Positions 45,159-56,500 of a stretch of DNA of 64,000 nucleotides are shown here, in pieces. The notes below the pieces were generated by a model. That model searched no databases. It was not told where the DNA came from and saw only the letters and a program-made list of their open reading frames with translations. The translations under genes and the position numbers were made by a program. The stretch covers positions 7,601,501-7,665,500 of the forward strand of contig NC_089731.1 of the NCBI RefSeq assembly GCF_035083965.1, written 5' to 3'. The DNA is from Branchiostoma lanceolatum (lineage: Eukaryota > Chordata > Leptocardii > Amphioxiformes > Branchiostomatidae). Position 1 is the stretch's first letter. Every line of letters begins with the position of its first letter.

Positions 45159-48100
45159 TAGAGAGGGGAGCGAGTCAAACAAACAAATAAGCAAACAAAT
45201 TAAAAGACAGAAGACAACACTTCAGTCTCAAACAGTAAGTAATAATAAAAGCCTTACGTTGATTCCGATGGAGTGCAGTTGCACTGCATCTGGAGAGTCG
45301 CTCGCCACTGTGACGTTTTCGGTCATGTTCTTGCACGCGTCCTGCATCTCAGATCTCGCCGCTAGGCGTCGCTCCAACTGGTCAAGTTCCAAGAACCAGA
45401 TGGAGGGCACGGTACAGCCCAGAAAGAACAGTACGCTGGGACAGAACCTGGGAACAAAATGATATAATGATTTTACATTTTTTTTCGTTTATTTCTGTGT
45501 GTTTATGTTGTTGTGGTCGACGTCTTTGTTACTTGCGCTTTGGGGAGAATTTCTCCTAACCTAGAGGCATATGCGTGTATTTGTATAGAAGCCCTAATCC
45601 ACTGAACATCTACATAAGGGCAACATGAGGAACTTTATTGACAGTTTATGAGATCTCTACATTTATAAGAGTTGTTGGCTGTTGTCCGATGCGTCTGTCG
45701 TCTACGATCAAGAAACCGATTTCGTCAGCACTTTCTGTGCACACATAGTCAGGCATATTTTAGTTGACCTTGACATAAATGAAAGTCACCTGTAAAACTA
45801 AGTCACCTGTAATTCATTGTACCTGACAACACGCTCACAGGGATCGCTGACCACAATGTTTGCAGAAATGCAGCTATAAGTTAGCCTGAGTGTCATCCTG
45901 TTTCAGATCCAGGCTCTGCCTTCGCCAAACAGCATGGAACTGAAACAGGATGACACTCAGGCTAGCTATAAGTAACTCTACTATTTTTTATTTCTTTATT
46001 CAAAATCTTAAGAGAAGCAAACATATACGTAGAAGCTTCCACCAATAATACAAATACACGAATGCACAAAAAGTTGAATTACGTTACTCATTGTTATCTA
46101 TTCTAAGCAACTTCGAAGTAAACAAAATGAAGAACCGACTACTTCAAAATACGGACAAGCAAAACACCGGTGACATGCATGTCACTACGTCTGGCTGAAG
46201 TCAGTGAAAAACGGTCATGTCGTAGTTAGACCTTTTTTCACTGGCTTTAACGAAGTGCGTTTTTTTTCTTAACACAATTTACACTAAGGTGTATTGTTCG
46301 CTCTAAGTGTTGTTTGTTCAGTTGGAGTTGTATTACAAAACAATGTGAATGTGCGCAAACCACATGTTTAACACACTTTTGGAACCTCTAGAGCTATCTC
46401 ATAGTATTTCTGAGAGTGAACTTTCGTCTATGGGGAGGGCAAAACACATAAAACACGCTCAGATTATATCAGAGGAAAACTTTCAGCTTCTTACGACCCA
46501 TTTTGAATTTGCTAACTCAATTCCAGCAATCTCCAGTAGAAGGAGATATGTCAAACATGACATAAAAAAAGCAAAAATATATACCCACTTATCACGATTC
46601 CCTTGGCTTACGTCTAAATGCACGGAGGTGTCTCACTATAACCATAAAACTGATCAGAAGTGCGGCACCATGAATCTGATGGCATATTCTCCGCGAGCCT
46701 TTTGGAAAATTGAATCAAACACTATTGGTTCTGAAAGCTTTTGCTTTTGATCTTGTTATAGAAAATTCCCTCGCTGTAATATTGTTAGTGGAAAAAAAAC
46801 TCAAGAAATATTTTCACAGAAATGTAGGCCTTTTCTTCAGGTATACTTTCTTGGGATCTCAACGTAGGCTAAATTGGTGTCGTTACAATAGAAATTGATC
46901 TAGGATAGATTAAACTTACTAAAATATTGTTTTATTATTATTTGTAGTTTTTTAAAACTTTATAACTATACTATTATTACAAATGTTTCAAGAAGAGAGA
47001 AGAGACTCTGTGGATTTTGATGGAATATAGCACAATGTTCCTTTTCTTTTACTTCATGTTACCTAATGCGCATATGCATTTAGCCCATGTTGGGCATGAA
47101 TATACAATAAAGTTCATTGTCATTGTCATTATAGAAAGCTGGAATTCCATAGGTTTAATAAGACATTTCTCGATAGGCCACAGCACAGGGCTTGTTTCCT
47201 CTCTAATAAAAAACTGACTAGTTTCAGTTTTAAAGCTGTTACGATGGAGTAAGCTGTGATAAACAAACAGTCGGTAGAATACAGAGCGGCCACCATGGTC
47301 CTGTACACGAGGAATGAAATAAAATGAAATTTTGACAAGAAAATTGACTGTATGGGACTGTATTTTGAAAAACGCTAAGATATTCGTGTTGCTAAATTCA
47401 CCGATGCCCAAGACTGACTGGAAGTTTATCTCGGTCGAAGTATGACACGCCTGGAAACGGCAAGTGCTTCGCCGGCTTACACTTTAGCTGCCGGAAAATA
47501 CTTTTAAAGTAATATGTAATCAAGTATAGAATAATACCTGATAAAAAACTAGTCATTTAGGGTTTAAATGTTGTTAAATGGGAGGACGAAACGTCCATGA
47601 TGAGGACGAAAGGACCAGGGGACGAACGGGTCAGGGGGCGAAAAGACATGATACCGAAAACTTGGTACAGTTACCGTTTTTTCAATAACTAATTCTGTCA
47701 TGAAAGCAACAAATCTTTTATTGACGTTCAGATTATAGATTTGGTGGTAGCATAGCTTTATACGTTCAACCTGTAAAAAAATTACGCTATAGATTTAGTG
47801 GTAGTATAGCTTGAGCTGTTTTGTTTGTTCCATATTGTCACTATTACAACAGAGGAATGTCGGACAACTCGGCCCATTACCAACTCGGCCCAGTCAACTC
47901 GGCCCATTTCCCTAGTCAACTCGGCCCATCTCCCTAGTCAACTCGGCCCATCTCCCTAGTCAACTCGGCCCAACTCAAACAAACACACGATAATTATTTT
48001 CACAGACATATCTTTATTCAAGTTAATTCAGCGTGTGTTTTCTTTTTTTGCTGTCTGACAAAAAGACGCGGTCTTTATTAAAATCACGTTGATTGCCCAA

Positions 48101-48839
48101 GCGCCGGCGGTATTGGGCTCCAAAAAACTCAAATTACTAGTAAGTCAACAGTTCGAAGTTGTCTGAAAAAGAGACATTGTTACTACATGTAATAAAAGTA
48201 TGTTATGCTTGGGTCACATTTCCAAGTCGGGTCGACGTGACCAGGCCCGCCAGCGCATGAAGAATTCATCGCTAAATACCTGCCGAGCAAAGATTGTTGT
48301 TTAGAAGGTGTTTTTTTGTTTTATTTTGTGGAAATCTATGGGCCGACTTGATCACGGCGTTGGGCCGAGTTGACTACCCCGAAGGGCCGAGTTGACTACC
48401 GCAATGGGCCGAGTTGACTACCGCAATGGGCCGAGTTGACCAGATTTGCGATGGGCCGAGTTGGAAATGGGCCGAGTTGTCCTGCTTCCACAACAGAGAA
48501 CGATATTTTTACCTATAGCCTTTCATGTAATAATATCACAACTGCATTCAGTCCGTATAGACATGAACGTTCAAATAAAGATCATTAATCTATTTATGAA
48601 GAGGCAAATAACGTACCTTATACTATAGCAAAATGTAAAGATACTGACCATTTCCACTCCTTGCCTTTCCTGGCGATCAGCGTAAAGAGCGTCTCGATGA
48701 ACAGCCCGGCTTCGGCCAACATGAGAAACCAGAAGTTTCTGGTCCCCAGCACGATACTGGTCCTCCAGATACACAGGACACCGTGGGCCGCGAACAGGAG
48801 ACGTGTCAGGAGAGCTTTGAAGATCACACAGACCTCCAT
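43978..48839 (-). CDS. tmem26: Transmembrane protein 26, paralog B
   Basis: Exons 48839-48649, 45447-45258 and 44799-43978 join in phases 2 and 0 to 400 aa. It matches paralog A in exon layout, and exon 1 is the same 191 nt. The core is close (EVCVIFKALLTRLLFAAHG, RWLLPRGDLTRDELSQLLLV, ILMQDGPFLAFRLYL, FFVGKNALVIVLQLYR). It differs in the loop after span 6, which here has CQHCG and CGCC cysteines, and in the acidic C-terminal tail. The pair arose by tandem duplication. Introns hold a purine/CA microsatellite (45018-45155), an 83-bp MITE, a retroelement tail and a 636-bp hAT-like element. Confidence 0.9.
45018..45155. repeat. Compound microsatellite (CACG)n-(CA)n-(GA)n
   Basis: Runs of CACG, CA and then about 20 GA units lie in intron 2 of TMEM26 paralog B. 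They create long spurious ORFs of Ser-Leu, Arg-Glu or Arg-Ala-Cys-Val repeats. Confidence 0.9.
45882..45964. mobile_element. 83-bp fold-back element with 9-bp target duplication
   Basis: TAGCCTGAGTGTCATCCTGT is inverted at the right as ACAGGATGACACTCAGGCTA. GCTATAAGT flanks it on both sides (45873-45881 and 45965-45973). The arms are 25 bp and exact. Confidence 0.85.
46990..47130 (+). mobile_element. Retroelement 3' end with TCATTG tail
   Basis: GCCCATGTTGGGCATGAATA, then CAATAAAGTTCATTGTCATT in a short TCATTG repeat, is the layout of a non-LTR retroelement 3' untranslated region and tail. The open frame at 46349-46750 upstream is not recognised. Confidence 0.5.
47854..48489. mobile_element. 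hAT-like MITE built of tandem AACTCGGCCCA units
   Basis: ACAACAGA flanks it at 47846-47853 and 48490-48497, an 8-bp duplication typical of hAT elements. The ends are GGAATGTCGGACAACTCGGC and, inverted, GGAAGCAGGACAACTCGGC. The left arm holds about six copies of CAACTCGGCCCA spaced by TCTCCCTAGT or similar. The right arm holds the inverse copies with a different spacer (GACTACCGCAATG). The core is noncoding. Confidence 0.8.
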
Positions 48840-48849
48840 AGTGCAGGTA

Positions 48850-51059
48850 TTAGATGTACTCTAGATAAAATCCTTGTGTACCAACGAGGTGAGTACTATA
48901 TACCCTGTTAGACAACCTGCCTGTCTGTGATGCGGGCTGTCGTCACTGCCACTTGTCTTGGCGGATGATTCGCGTAGACAACTTCGCGTCACGTACTCGC
49001 TTTCTATACAGTTCACACGGCCTTCACTCCCAAAAAGATACGTTACGCTTACAAACCAGTCCAACGGTCAGCCACTCGGTTTCTTTCCCTTGAGATTTGG
49101 AGCATATGGTGGCGACTGTTGTAGGTTGGTTGATTTTAGCGAGGTACTGTATTAACTCACACTTCAGGCATGCAGACCAACCGGTTAGGAGCCTTCATCC
49201 TGTAAGCCCTTCCTTTGTGAAGATCTTCCCGTTGTGACATACCGTCGTCTTGATTCACAACACTTATAACTCGGTAGGTCCGTCCTCCGATATAGGTAAC
49301 GAAGTCACTTGTCGTTTCCTGACCTGAAATATCTGGGCGTGGTTTTGTTCTCCCTCTCCTTGATTATGTCCCAAGAGGCCACTTAAACTGAACAACAGGT
49401 ACTACCAGCACAAAGGAACAATACATCAGGTGAAAGGGCTATACCATTAACTGTTATGGGTGGGGCTCTGTGAGAGCAAGGAGTCCATGACCTCCTTGAT
49501 GCTATCAGACAGTGTATGATGTGAGCTGTTTTGGTAGGGATCTGAAATATTGGCGGCAAGAAATACAACAAAATTTAATATCCTTCGATTACCATGTTCG
49601 TCCACACGTAACTGAATGTAAGGAGAAATGTTTCTGTTTTGATTTTACTATTTTAGTTATTTTTCTCTCTCATCGTTTCGATGGATTGTAGCTTTTAAGC
49701 TCAGCATTTCTTTGGTGCATTCCTAATGTACATTTTCCTGTCTTCTATGCAATATTCGATTTTATGCTCAACTTTTCCTTTTTTGAGTCACAGCGACTAC
49801 CATCCTACCTATGCTAATCTAATATAAATAGCAGTTTCGCTGCAGAGAACAACACGGTGTTGCGTTTCTTTCCCTTCACAATGGCGCAATAATCCATTTA
49901 CACACGGCCACCTTGAAATACCCGTCACTTGGAGTTTGTTGACAAAAACAAAGTCTAGTTTCCATGGTTTACTTGATGTGATTACCACTGCATGTTCGTG
50001 CAGAATAGGCAGTGTTTAGATGAACTATTTACGTTAGATACGCCCCAGTACGCGTTCATACATGGTCACCTTGTTAGGAGTTAGTGCTGCAAAAATCTAT
50101 AACATGACTCTTTTTACCTAGAATGTTGCAATATGAAAAGAGTTTTGCAGTATTACCTCGAGAGGTAATTATAATGAAAACAATGTAAAACACACAGTAG
50201 CGTCACTCCAGAGCCTCCATGACAAAATTGAAGAGAAAACCTGTGCATGGAGTTTGGAAAAAACTGTCCAAGTCAAACCTCTACCATCAGTGGCTTCCGC
50301 ACCGAAGGGGCGAAGTGCCGGGAGGGCCACAAGACAAACAAGTAAACTCGACCTCATACCAACACGTACAAAGTGGTATGCTAACAGTCCCCCGCCATTT
50401 ATTACCAAACTGTTGAACAGCAACGTATAGCGGAAATTTTATTTATAGTGTTGATTTTACAGTCAGATTTTATTGGTTGTATTTTATCATGTATGGAAAA
50501 TCCCACGCTAAGCCTAATTAAGATGATGTACTGAATTTCGCAATTCAGCCCTTTTGGGCTGCAAAGAAAGTTCACTCAATAAACCAATCACACACACACT
50601 CAAGAATGGTAGACGTGTTCACAGGTTCTACTTCTTGAGTACCGCGGTTTGTTTATTATTCTCTATGAGGACAGCTGACTCCATAAAACCGCCGAGAACG
50701 AACCACTCGTTGTGATCACTCAGGTGGAACTACCGGGTCCGTAATTGTCTCGCTGCACGGTGTTTTTGTTCGTTCCGTTTGCGCTCTCTGGAGGTCACGT
50801 CAGCTAATCACACACAGCCCAAACAGCTGAAACCTCTTTGCATTTCCCCTGTTTTCTTCGCTGGAAAGAGTGTTTTTATCCAGCAATGTTTAGCTTCTTG
50901 ACCTAACAAATATTTGTAACCAGTAGCAACTTCTGAAGAGGACGTAAATAAAACCGAGATGACGTTCACGCTGGGAGGAGGGCCTGAACGAACGAACTCA
51001 TTATGTACATAGACATCTGATATCTCCAGGTTCTAACACTATCAAGCTTAAGGTGGCTA
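48850..51059. other. Intergenic region between divergent TMEM26-B and hyaluronidase genes
   Basis: It carries the promoters of both flanking genes. A possible retroelement remnant is at 50219-50590. No other gene is supported. Confidence 0.4.
50219..50590 (+). mobile_element. Probable retroelement 3' remnant
   Basis: An open stretch without domain ends near 50427. It is followed by AATTTCGCAATTCAGCCCTT, TTGGGCTGCAAAG and CAATAAACCAATCACACACA. The AATAAA plus short A/C-rich tail suggests a retroposed 3' end. Family not identified. Confidence 0.35.
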
Positions 51060-51067
51060 TGACGTCA
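51060..51067. promoter_or_regulatory. Candidate CRE (TGACGTCA)
   Basis: A perfect palindromic cAMP-response element lies 276 bp upstream of the hyaluronidase start codon. An 8-bp site is expected by chance about once in the window, so this is only a candidate. Confidence 0.25.
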
Positions 51068-51342
51068 CGCGGAAACGCCTTACAGTAATATCAAGTAAAC
51101 TTTCGTTTAGATACAGACAATGAGCATCGTGTTAGATTCCATACCATTAGAGACCGGCCGGCGGGATGGTGATGGTGAAAAGAGACCCCTGTCGATATGT
51201 ACAAACACTGCATGTTCGGTTTACGCTCACTCCTGGTGGGTAAAAGTTCAGAGGTTGACTGGCAGCTGGTCTGACCAGTTCGGAGGACTCTATTTTCGTG
51301 CTCAGCTGCTCCAATACTGTTTCAAAAGACTACTCTTCCGAG

Positions 51343-53487
51343 ATGACCTTGAGTTCAAGGGCAAACGTCTTCGTTCTATTGCTACTGGGCCAGGCATATG
51401 TATCACAGGAAGGACCAGCGTTACCGGACAGACCTTTCAACATTGTGTGGAACGTCCCATCCAGAGTATGTACGAAGAAGTTCGGGTAATAGCAGATACT
51501 ATTTCTACAACGCATTCGATATCTTACGTTAGATATAGCAGATGGATATGCAATACGAGTGAACAGATTCGCTAAATTTTTGTGCTTGTGTGCTCAGATC
51601 CTTGAGGCGTTCCGAGTTCTTTGTGTAATAGTATGTAACCCTTCCCCGTTTTCCTTTGAAACTGTTCCCTCTGTTTGAGGATCTGAGCAGTTATAAGACT
51701 TATAAATGGTTGAACGACAGGTTTAAGTCAAACATTTCAACGACTGTAAAGAAGGAAAACAGCACTGGTGTTTCCAAACCTTTCTTTGTCAAACTCTCAA
51801 CGCAATGGATGTGAATGTATCGTTACGTTTATCTGTATTAATAAGATTTGTAATTAGATATCACTTAAAAATCCTACATTACGTTTGGTAGGGACATATG
51901 TGCTGTATCTCATGTTAAATGTCCATGTTGAAATGTTAATCAAAATTACAAGTAAAAGAAACTCATGATATTATTTGGTCTAAATCTAAGCATTGAGATC
52001 AACTTGGATGGGTACGAGATCGTGTACAACCCTGGGCACGAGTGGAATGGAACATACATGACCATTTTCTACGCCAACGACCTCGGGTTGTACCCGAACA
52101 TTCACGAACAGACCGGAGAGGAGAATAACGGAGGATTACCTCAGGTAAGGATTTATAGAAAATGAACGACTTTTGTTCAAGTGATTATTGTAAAAAAATG
52201 TTCGAATCGCACAATGTAGTTTTGATGTTTTAATGTAAATGATACGTCCGGGTGACAATTTTTGTTCATTTTTTAGTGGACTTTTTTCCCATCAAACTTT
52301 TATGCACATTCCTATAATACCCAGGTTGCATTTTGTTTCATCTAAGCGTTTTCGTACATCCCTGGCATGCAAATCTCACGGTAAAGAACAGGACTTATGA
52401 TTGGACACAAATTCTTATGGAGAGGGGGTCTGGTGTGAAAGACAAAAACACGTACTATAAACATCTATATGTGTAAGATGAGTGAATAACCATCGAGTCT
52501 TTTACAAGACTTCCATGACACAATCGTAACTGTATCGAGTCGTGTATCGCAGAAAGCCGACCTCAAGGACCACCTTACCAAGGCTACAGACGACATTTCC
52601 CGACTGATCCCCGACGCCGACTATCGCGGTCTGGGCGTGATCGACTGGGAGTTCTGGAGACCGCTGTGGAGAAGGAACTGGGGCTCCAAGGTAATCTCCA
52701 AGCAGATGTTGGGAGGCTCATTGACTCAGAAACGGGGAACTATGAAAGTGCAACGAGTTTGCCACCAAATATCTGCTTGGAGACTAGTTCAAAAGTACAG
52801 GACGTCCAAAAGAGGCGCTTGGGAGCAAATTCCTTCATCAATCTCATTGAATTCTGCCTAGAGAAACGTTTTTATATGATTCAATAGTTCGAGACTGGCT
52901 CACGAAGAACACAATGAATGACACAAACTAATTTTTCAAACACTTCACGCGCTCAAAAATAGTTTCTGGCCATGTATTTTACTGTTCTATTATCTTTTAG
53001 ATAATAATCATGAATTTTAGGGTGTAGATTTCTGGTACTAATATATCAAAATCTTAAATATCTTAATTTCTGTCTAAATACCGTTGATTTTGCTGTTTTC
53101 GAAGAACATCTATCGCACAAAGTCGGAAGAGCTCGTCAGACAAGAGTTACCGTATGCTAGCAGGGCGGAAGTGACGACAAAAGCAAAAGAGGAATTTGAG
53201 GGAGCAGCGAGGAAGTGGATGGGGGAAACCTTGAACATGGTTAAGACGGTACGCCCGGGAGGCTTCTGGGGGTTCTACTTGTTCCCGGACTGCTATAATT
53301 TCCCACACTTGATGAGATTACAAGAAGACCCCAGCTATGACTGTCGGAAGGTGACCATTTCCTTATATATATTATCTTGTAATTTCGAATGTACGGATTT
53401 TGTGATTAGGACATAAAAGGGCTTTTCAGTACTTTACATTTCTGTGTGTGTTTGTGTGTGTATACATTTGTGTGCGCGGGTGTGTAT

Positions 53488-53527
<40 letters not shown>

Positions 53528-56500
53528 TGTATGTGTGTGTTGTAGTTATCTTCGCCGAGGAACTCGGAGCAGATTATGTTTTCGGTTGAGCCGGCTGTTG
53601 TATGGGTCTGTATGTATGTCAAGAGCATAACTCGGGAAACCTTTGATGGATCTTCATGATAGTTGGTAGGTGTGTAGTGGTTGTGCAAAGGAAGGTCAAG
53701 TTCAAAAATCGTTCACCTGACGTTTTCCAACAATACTGCAGCGGACTTTAAATTTTTCTGTTTTTGTATGTAGGCAAAAAAAGTGACGGAAACGTTGATG
53801 GATCTCAATGATTTTTAGTAGTTTGGAAGAGATTGTGGGAACGGAGGTCAAGTTTAAAAATGATTTATTTGGCGCTTTCCTACAGAACTGCAGCAGGCTT
53901 TGTATGTGTGAGAGTTTGTATGTCGCCAGCATAACTCGAGGAGCTATTGGCTGTTGTGCATGATATTTCGTGGATGGGTAGTGATGTCAAAGAGGAAGGT
54001 CAAGTTTGATAATGGGCCTCCTAGCGGGTATTTGAGGTACTGCAGCGGAGCTTCAACGTTTGAGGCCAAATTTTCTGGAGGCGTCAGGTTCATGATTTTT
54101 TGGTAGTATATAGCTTCTGGAACGGCAAGTGAGTGGTGGGAATTAAGGCCCCCTAGCTGCTTGTTTGGAACTGCAGTTGGCGTTTTTGTTAATACATTTG
54201 GAGACGAATAACTCCAGCAGGGATTGACGGATTATCATAATTTATGGCATGTGGATAGTTTCGGTGATGCTTTACATAACTGAATACTTGTCATGCAAAG
54301 AAGACGATAATTTGCATAATAAATGAGGAAAGTTTATTAATTCGCCGAAAACTTGTAGTCAAATTTCATAGAAGTGCTATGGTAACGATTTTTAAGTGGT
54401 GTACAGCTCTTGGGGCAGGGAGTGAGTGATGTAAGTTTAGACCCCCTAGTGGCTTGCTTAGAACTGCAGTGGGATTTTTTTATGTTACCTTTGGAGGCGA
54501 ATAACTCGGGTAGGGTTTGATGAATTTGCATCGTTTTGGACAGGTAGGTTATTGAGGTAATGATTAACAAATAAAGACATATGAAATTGTAATCAGGGTC
54601 TAATTAAGTGGTGAAATAGGCTTGTTTATAATTACATTTTTAAGTACCTTTTGTCGACCTATATCTAAGGACAACACCTGCTTGTCAGCAGGCCTGTGCA
54701 AATTAGATTGATGCTCTCTGGTGACCTCAAAAACCACCGGCCAAACTACACTCCCGCTGGGACGGAGTTTATATCAACAAACACAGGAAAGGTCTGGCCC
54801 TGTGCGGGACAAGTCAAAACGATGAATATAAGGAAATGTGCAAGCAGCAGGCACTACAGAAGGCATTATAGTATTTATACTAAGCTTTATGTGGTTTGTA
54901 AAATGCAGTTGTATATACCACACTGGATGTGGACCACAGTCCTTCGTAGATGAGAGTAAGAAAAGGTTCTTGCGCAGATAGTGACATAAACATCCTCAAA
55001 ATCAGGATAATCTTTAAAACAGACCTATGCTACCCATCAGGACCTGAATGAACTCCCCTCCAGGGTGTTTCACATTCAAGACAGAGACACGAAAAAACAG
55101 TAACAGGTATCACAAATCTAACACCCTCAAAAAAAAAAGTGAAACAGGAGGCTTTAGAGAGATATTGTCAATAGCAGTAGGGGCAAGAGTCGTGGTCACT
55201 GCCAACGTTAACATATTAGACGGAATTGTTAAGGGCGCATTCGCAACAGTAGTAGGCATTGACAGCACATGCCATGATGTCCACACCTTCCTCGTAAAAT
55301 TCGACAGTGAAAGCAAATACAAGAAAGATTTACCCAAATGCGGTACCCATCAAAAGACAATGTTCAATAAGTTCTCAGTTACGGCAAGCGGACGATCCAA
55401 GCCCGACGAGAACAGTATCCTCAATCTTTAGCATGGGACTGTACCTAAAGTTTAAGGTAGATCACTGGACAAAGCTGTTGTCCCCTTTGAGCGCAAACGG
55501 GTCGTTTTTTCTCAGGTCAGTTATACGTCATGTTGAGTTTGAACGGATTGTATCTATTGGGATTTAAACCGTATGCAATTACAATACTGTAAACCAAAAT
55601 ATATGTTCTTAAAGAAATGGAACTCCTAAAACAGCTGCCTGTGTCAAAGGTTACACAACAACCTGAAACAGAAGACCATGATACATGTACTTGCATTAAA
55701 TGTCAAGTTCCTGAATATACTCCTACGCGGAACATCTTAAAAAACATGAGAGCTGACAGATCAACACAACCAGTCGATGTCTTCTGTTTCGTGGAAACCT
55801 TCCTGAATGGCCGACAACAGACTGAAAATTTTCTGCCACAAGCAACGGCATTCAGAGCAGACAGAAATGGAACAGGAGGAGGGGTGATGACTGTTGCTAC
55901 ACAAGACGTCAATCCTACACAGCCGATATATTTCAGCCGATGGAGTGAAGTGCATAGCTACCACAGTCACCAAACTATCGACCACAGTTGAAACAAATGA
56001 AAGGAGCGAGAAGAAACAAGTGATCCCAACCGAGATTCGAACTCACGCCTAAACCGGAGGCCAGATCACAGGCACGCACGCCTTAACCACTAGGCTAAAA
56101 GGTCGCGACCAGTTAGACTGGTCAGTTGGAGGCGCTTGAACCCCCACTGTTACAAAGTCAACAGCATTAACATCTACAAACCACACTCCTTGCCTGAAGC
56201 AGCCTTGTTAATTGAATGAGCTTGAGGTGTGTTGCCAATTATTATCACAATAACACTAAAATACTTAACGTTCGATAAATGTGGTAAATAGCTAGACCCC
56301 ATTCTCAGATTGATAACACCAGATAAAAAGGCGATGTTACCTAAACTTCTCCATGATACAGATGCAGAATCCACCACCAATATTCATAGTCATCAATGTT
56401 TGTAAATGTCTATGAATATTCATCAATGTTTATGTAAATTTTCATTTATATCTATATTGAAACGCATACTTATAGTATTCATCAATTCATAAATTGATAA

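Noticed and set aside
44703-45194. 163-aa and 146-aa ORFs rich in Ser-Leu, Arg-Glu or Arg-Ala-Cys-Val
   Set aside because: They are produced by the compound microsatellite in TMEM26-B intron 2.
46349-46750. 133-aa plus-strand ORF in TMEM26-B intron 1
   Set aside because: No domain is recognised. It lies upstream of a retroelement tail, so it may be a degraded element; not enough to call.
50169-50423. Hydrophobic 84-aa minus-strand ORF
   Set aside because: It is antisense to the likely retroelement remnant, with no splice or family support.
51961-51991. A non-canonical TG acceptor before GTCTAAAT in hyaluronidase
   Set aside because: Using the donor one base later (TTCGG|GTAATA) and the AG at 51990 gives FGIEINLDGY in frame, which matches the family better.
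56017-56106. Functional tRNA gene
   Set aside because: A and B boxes are present but the acceptor stem does not pair.
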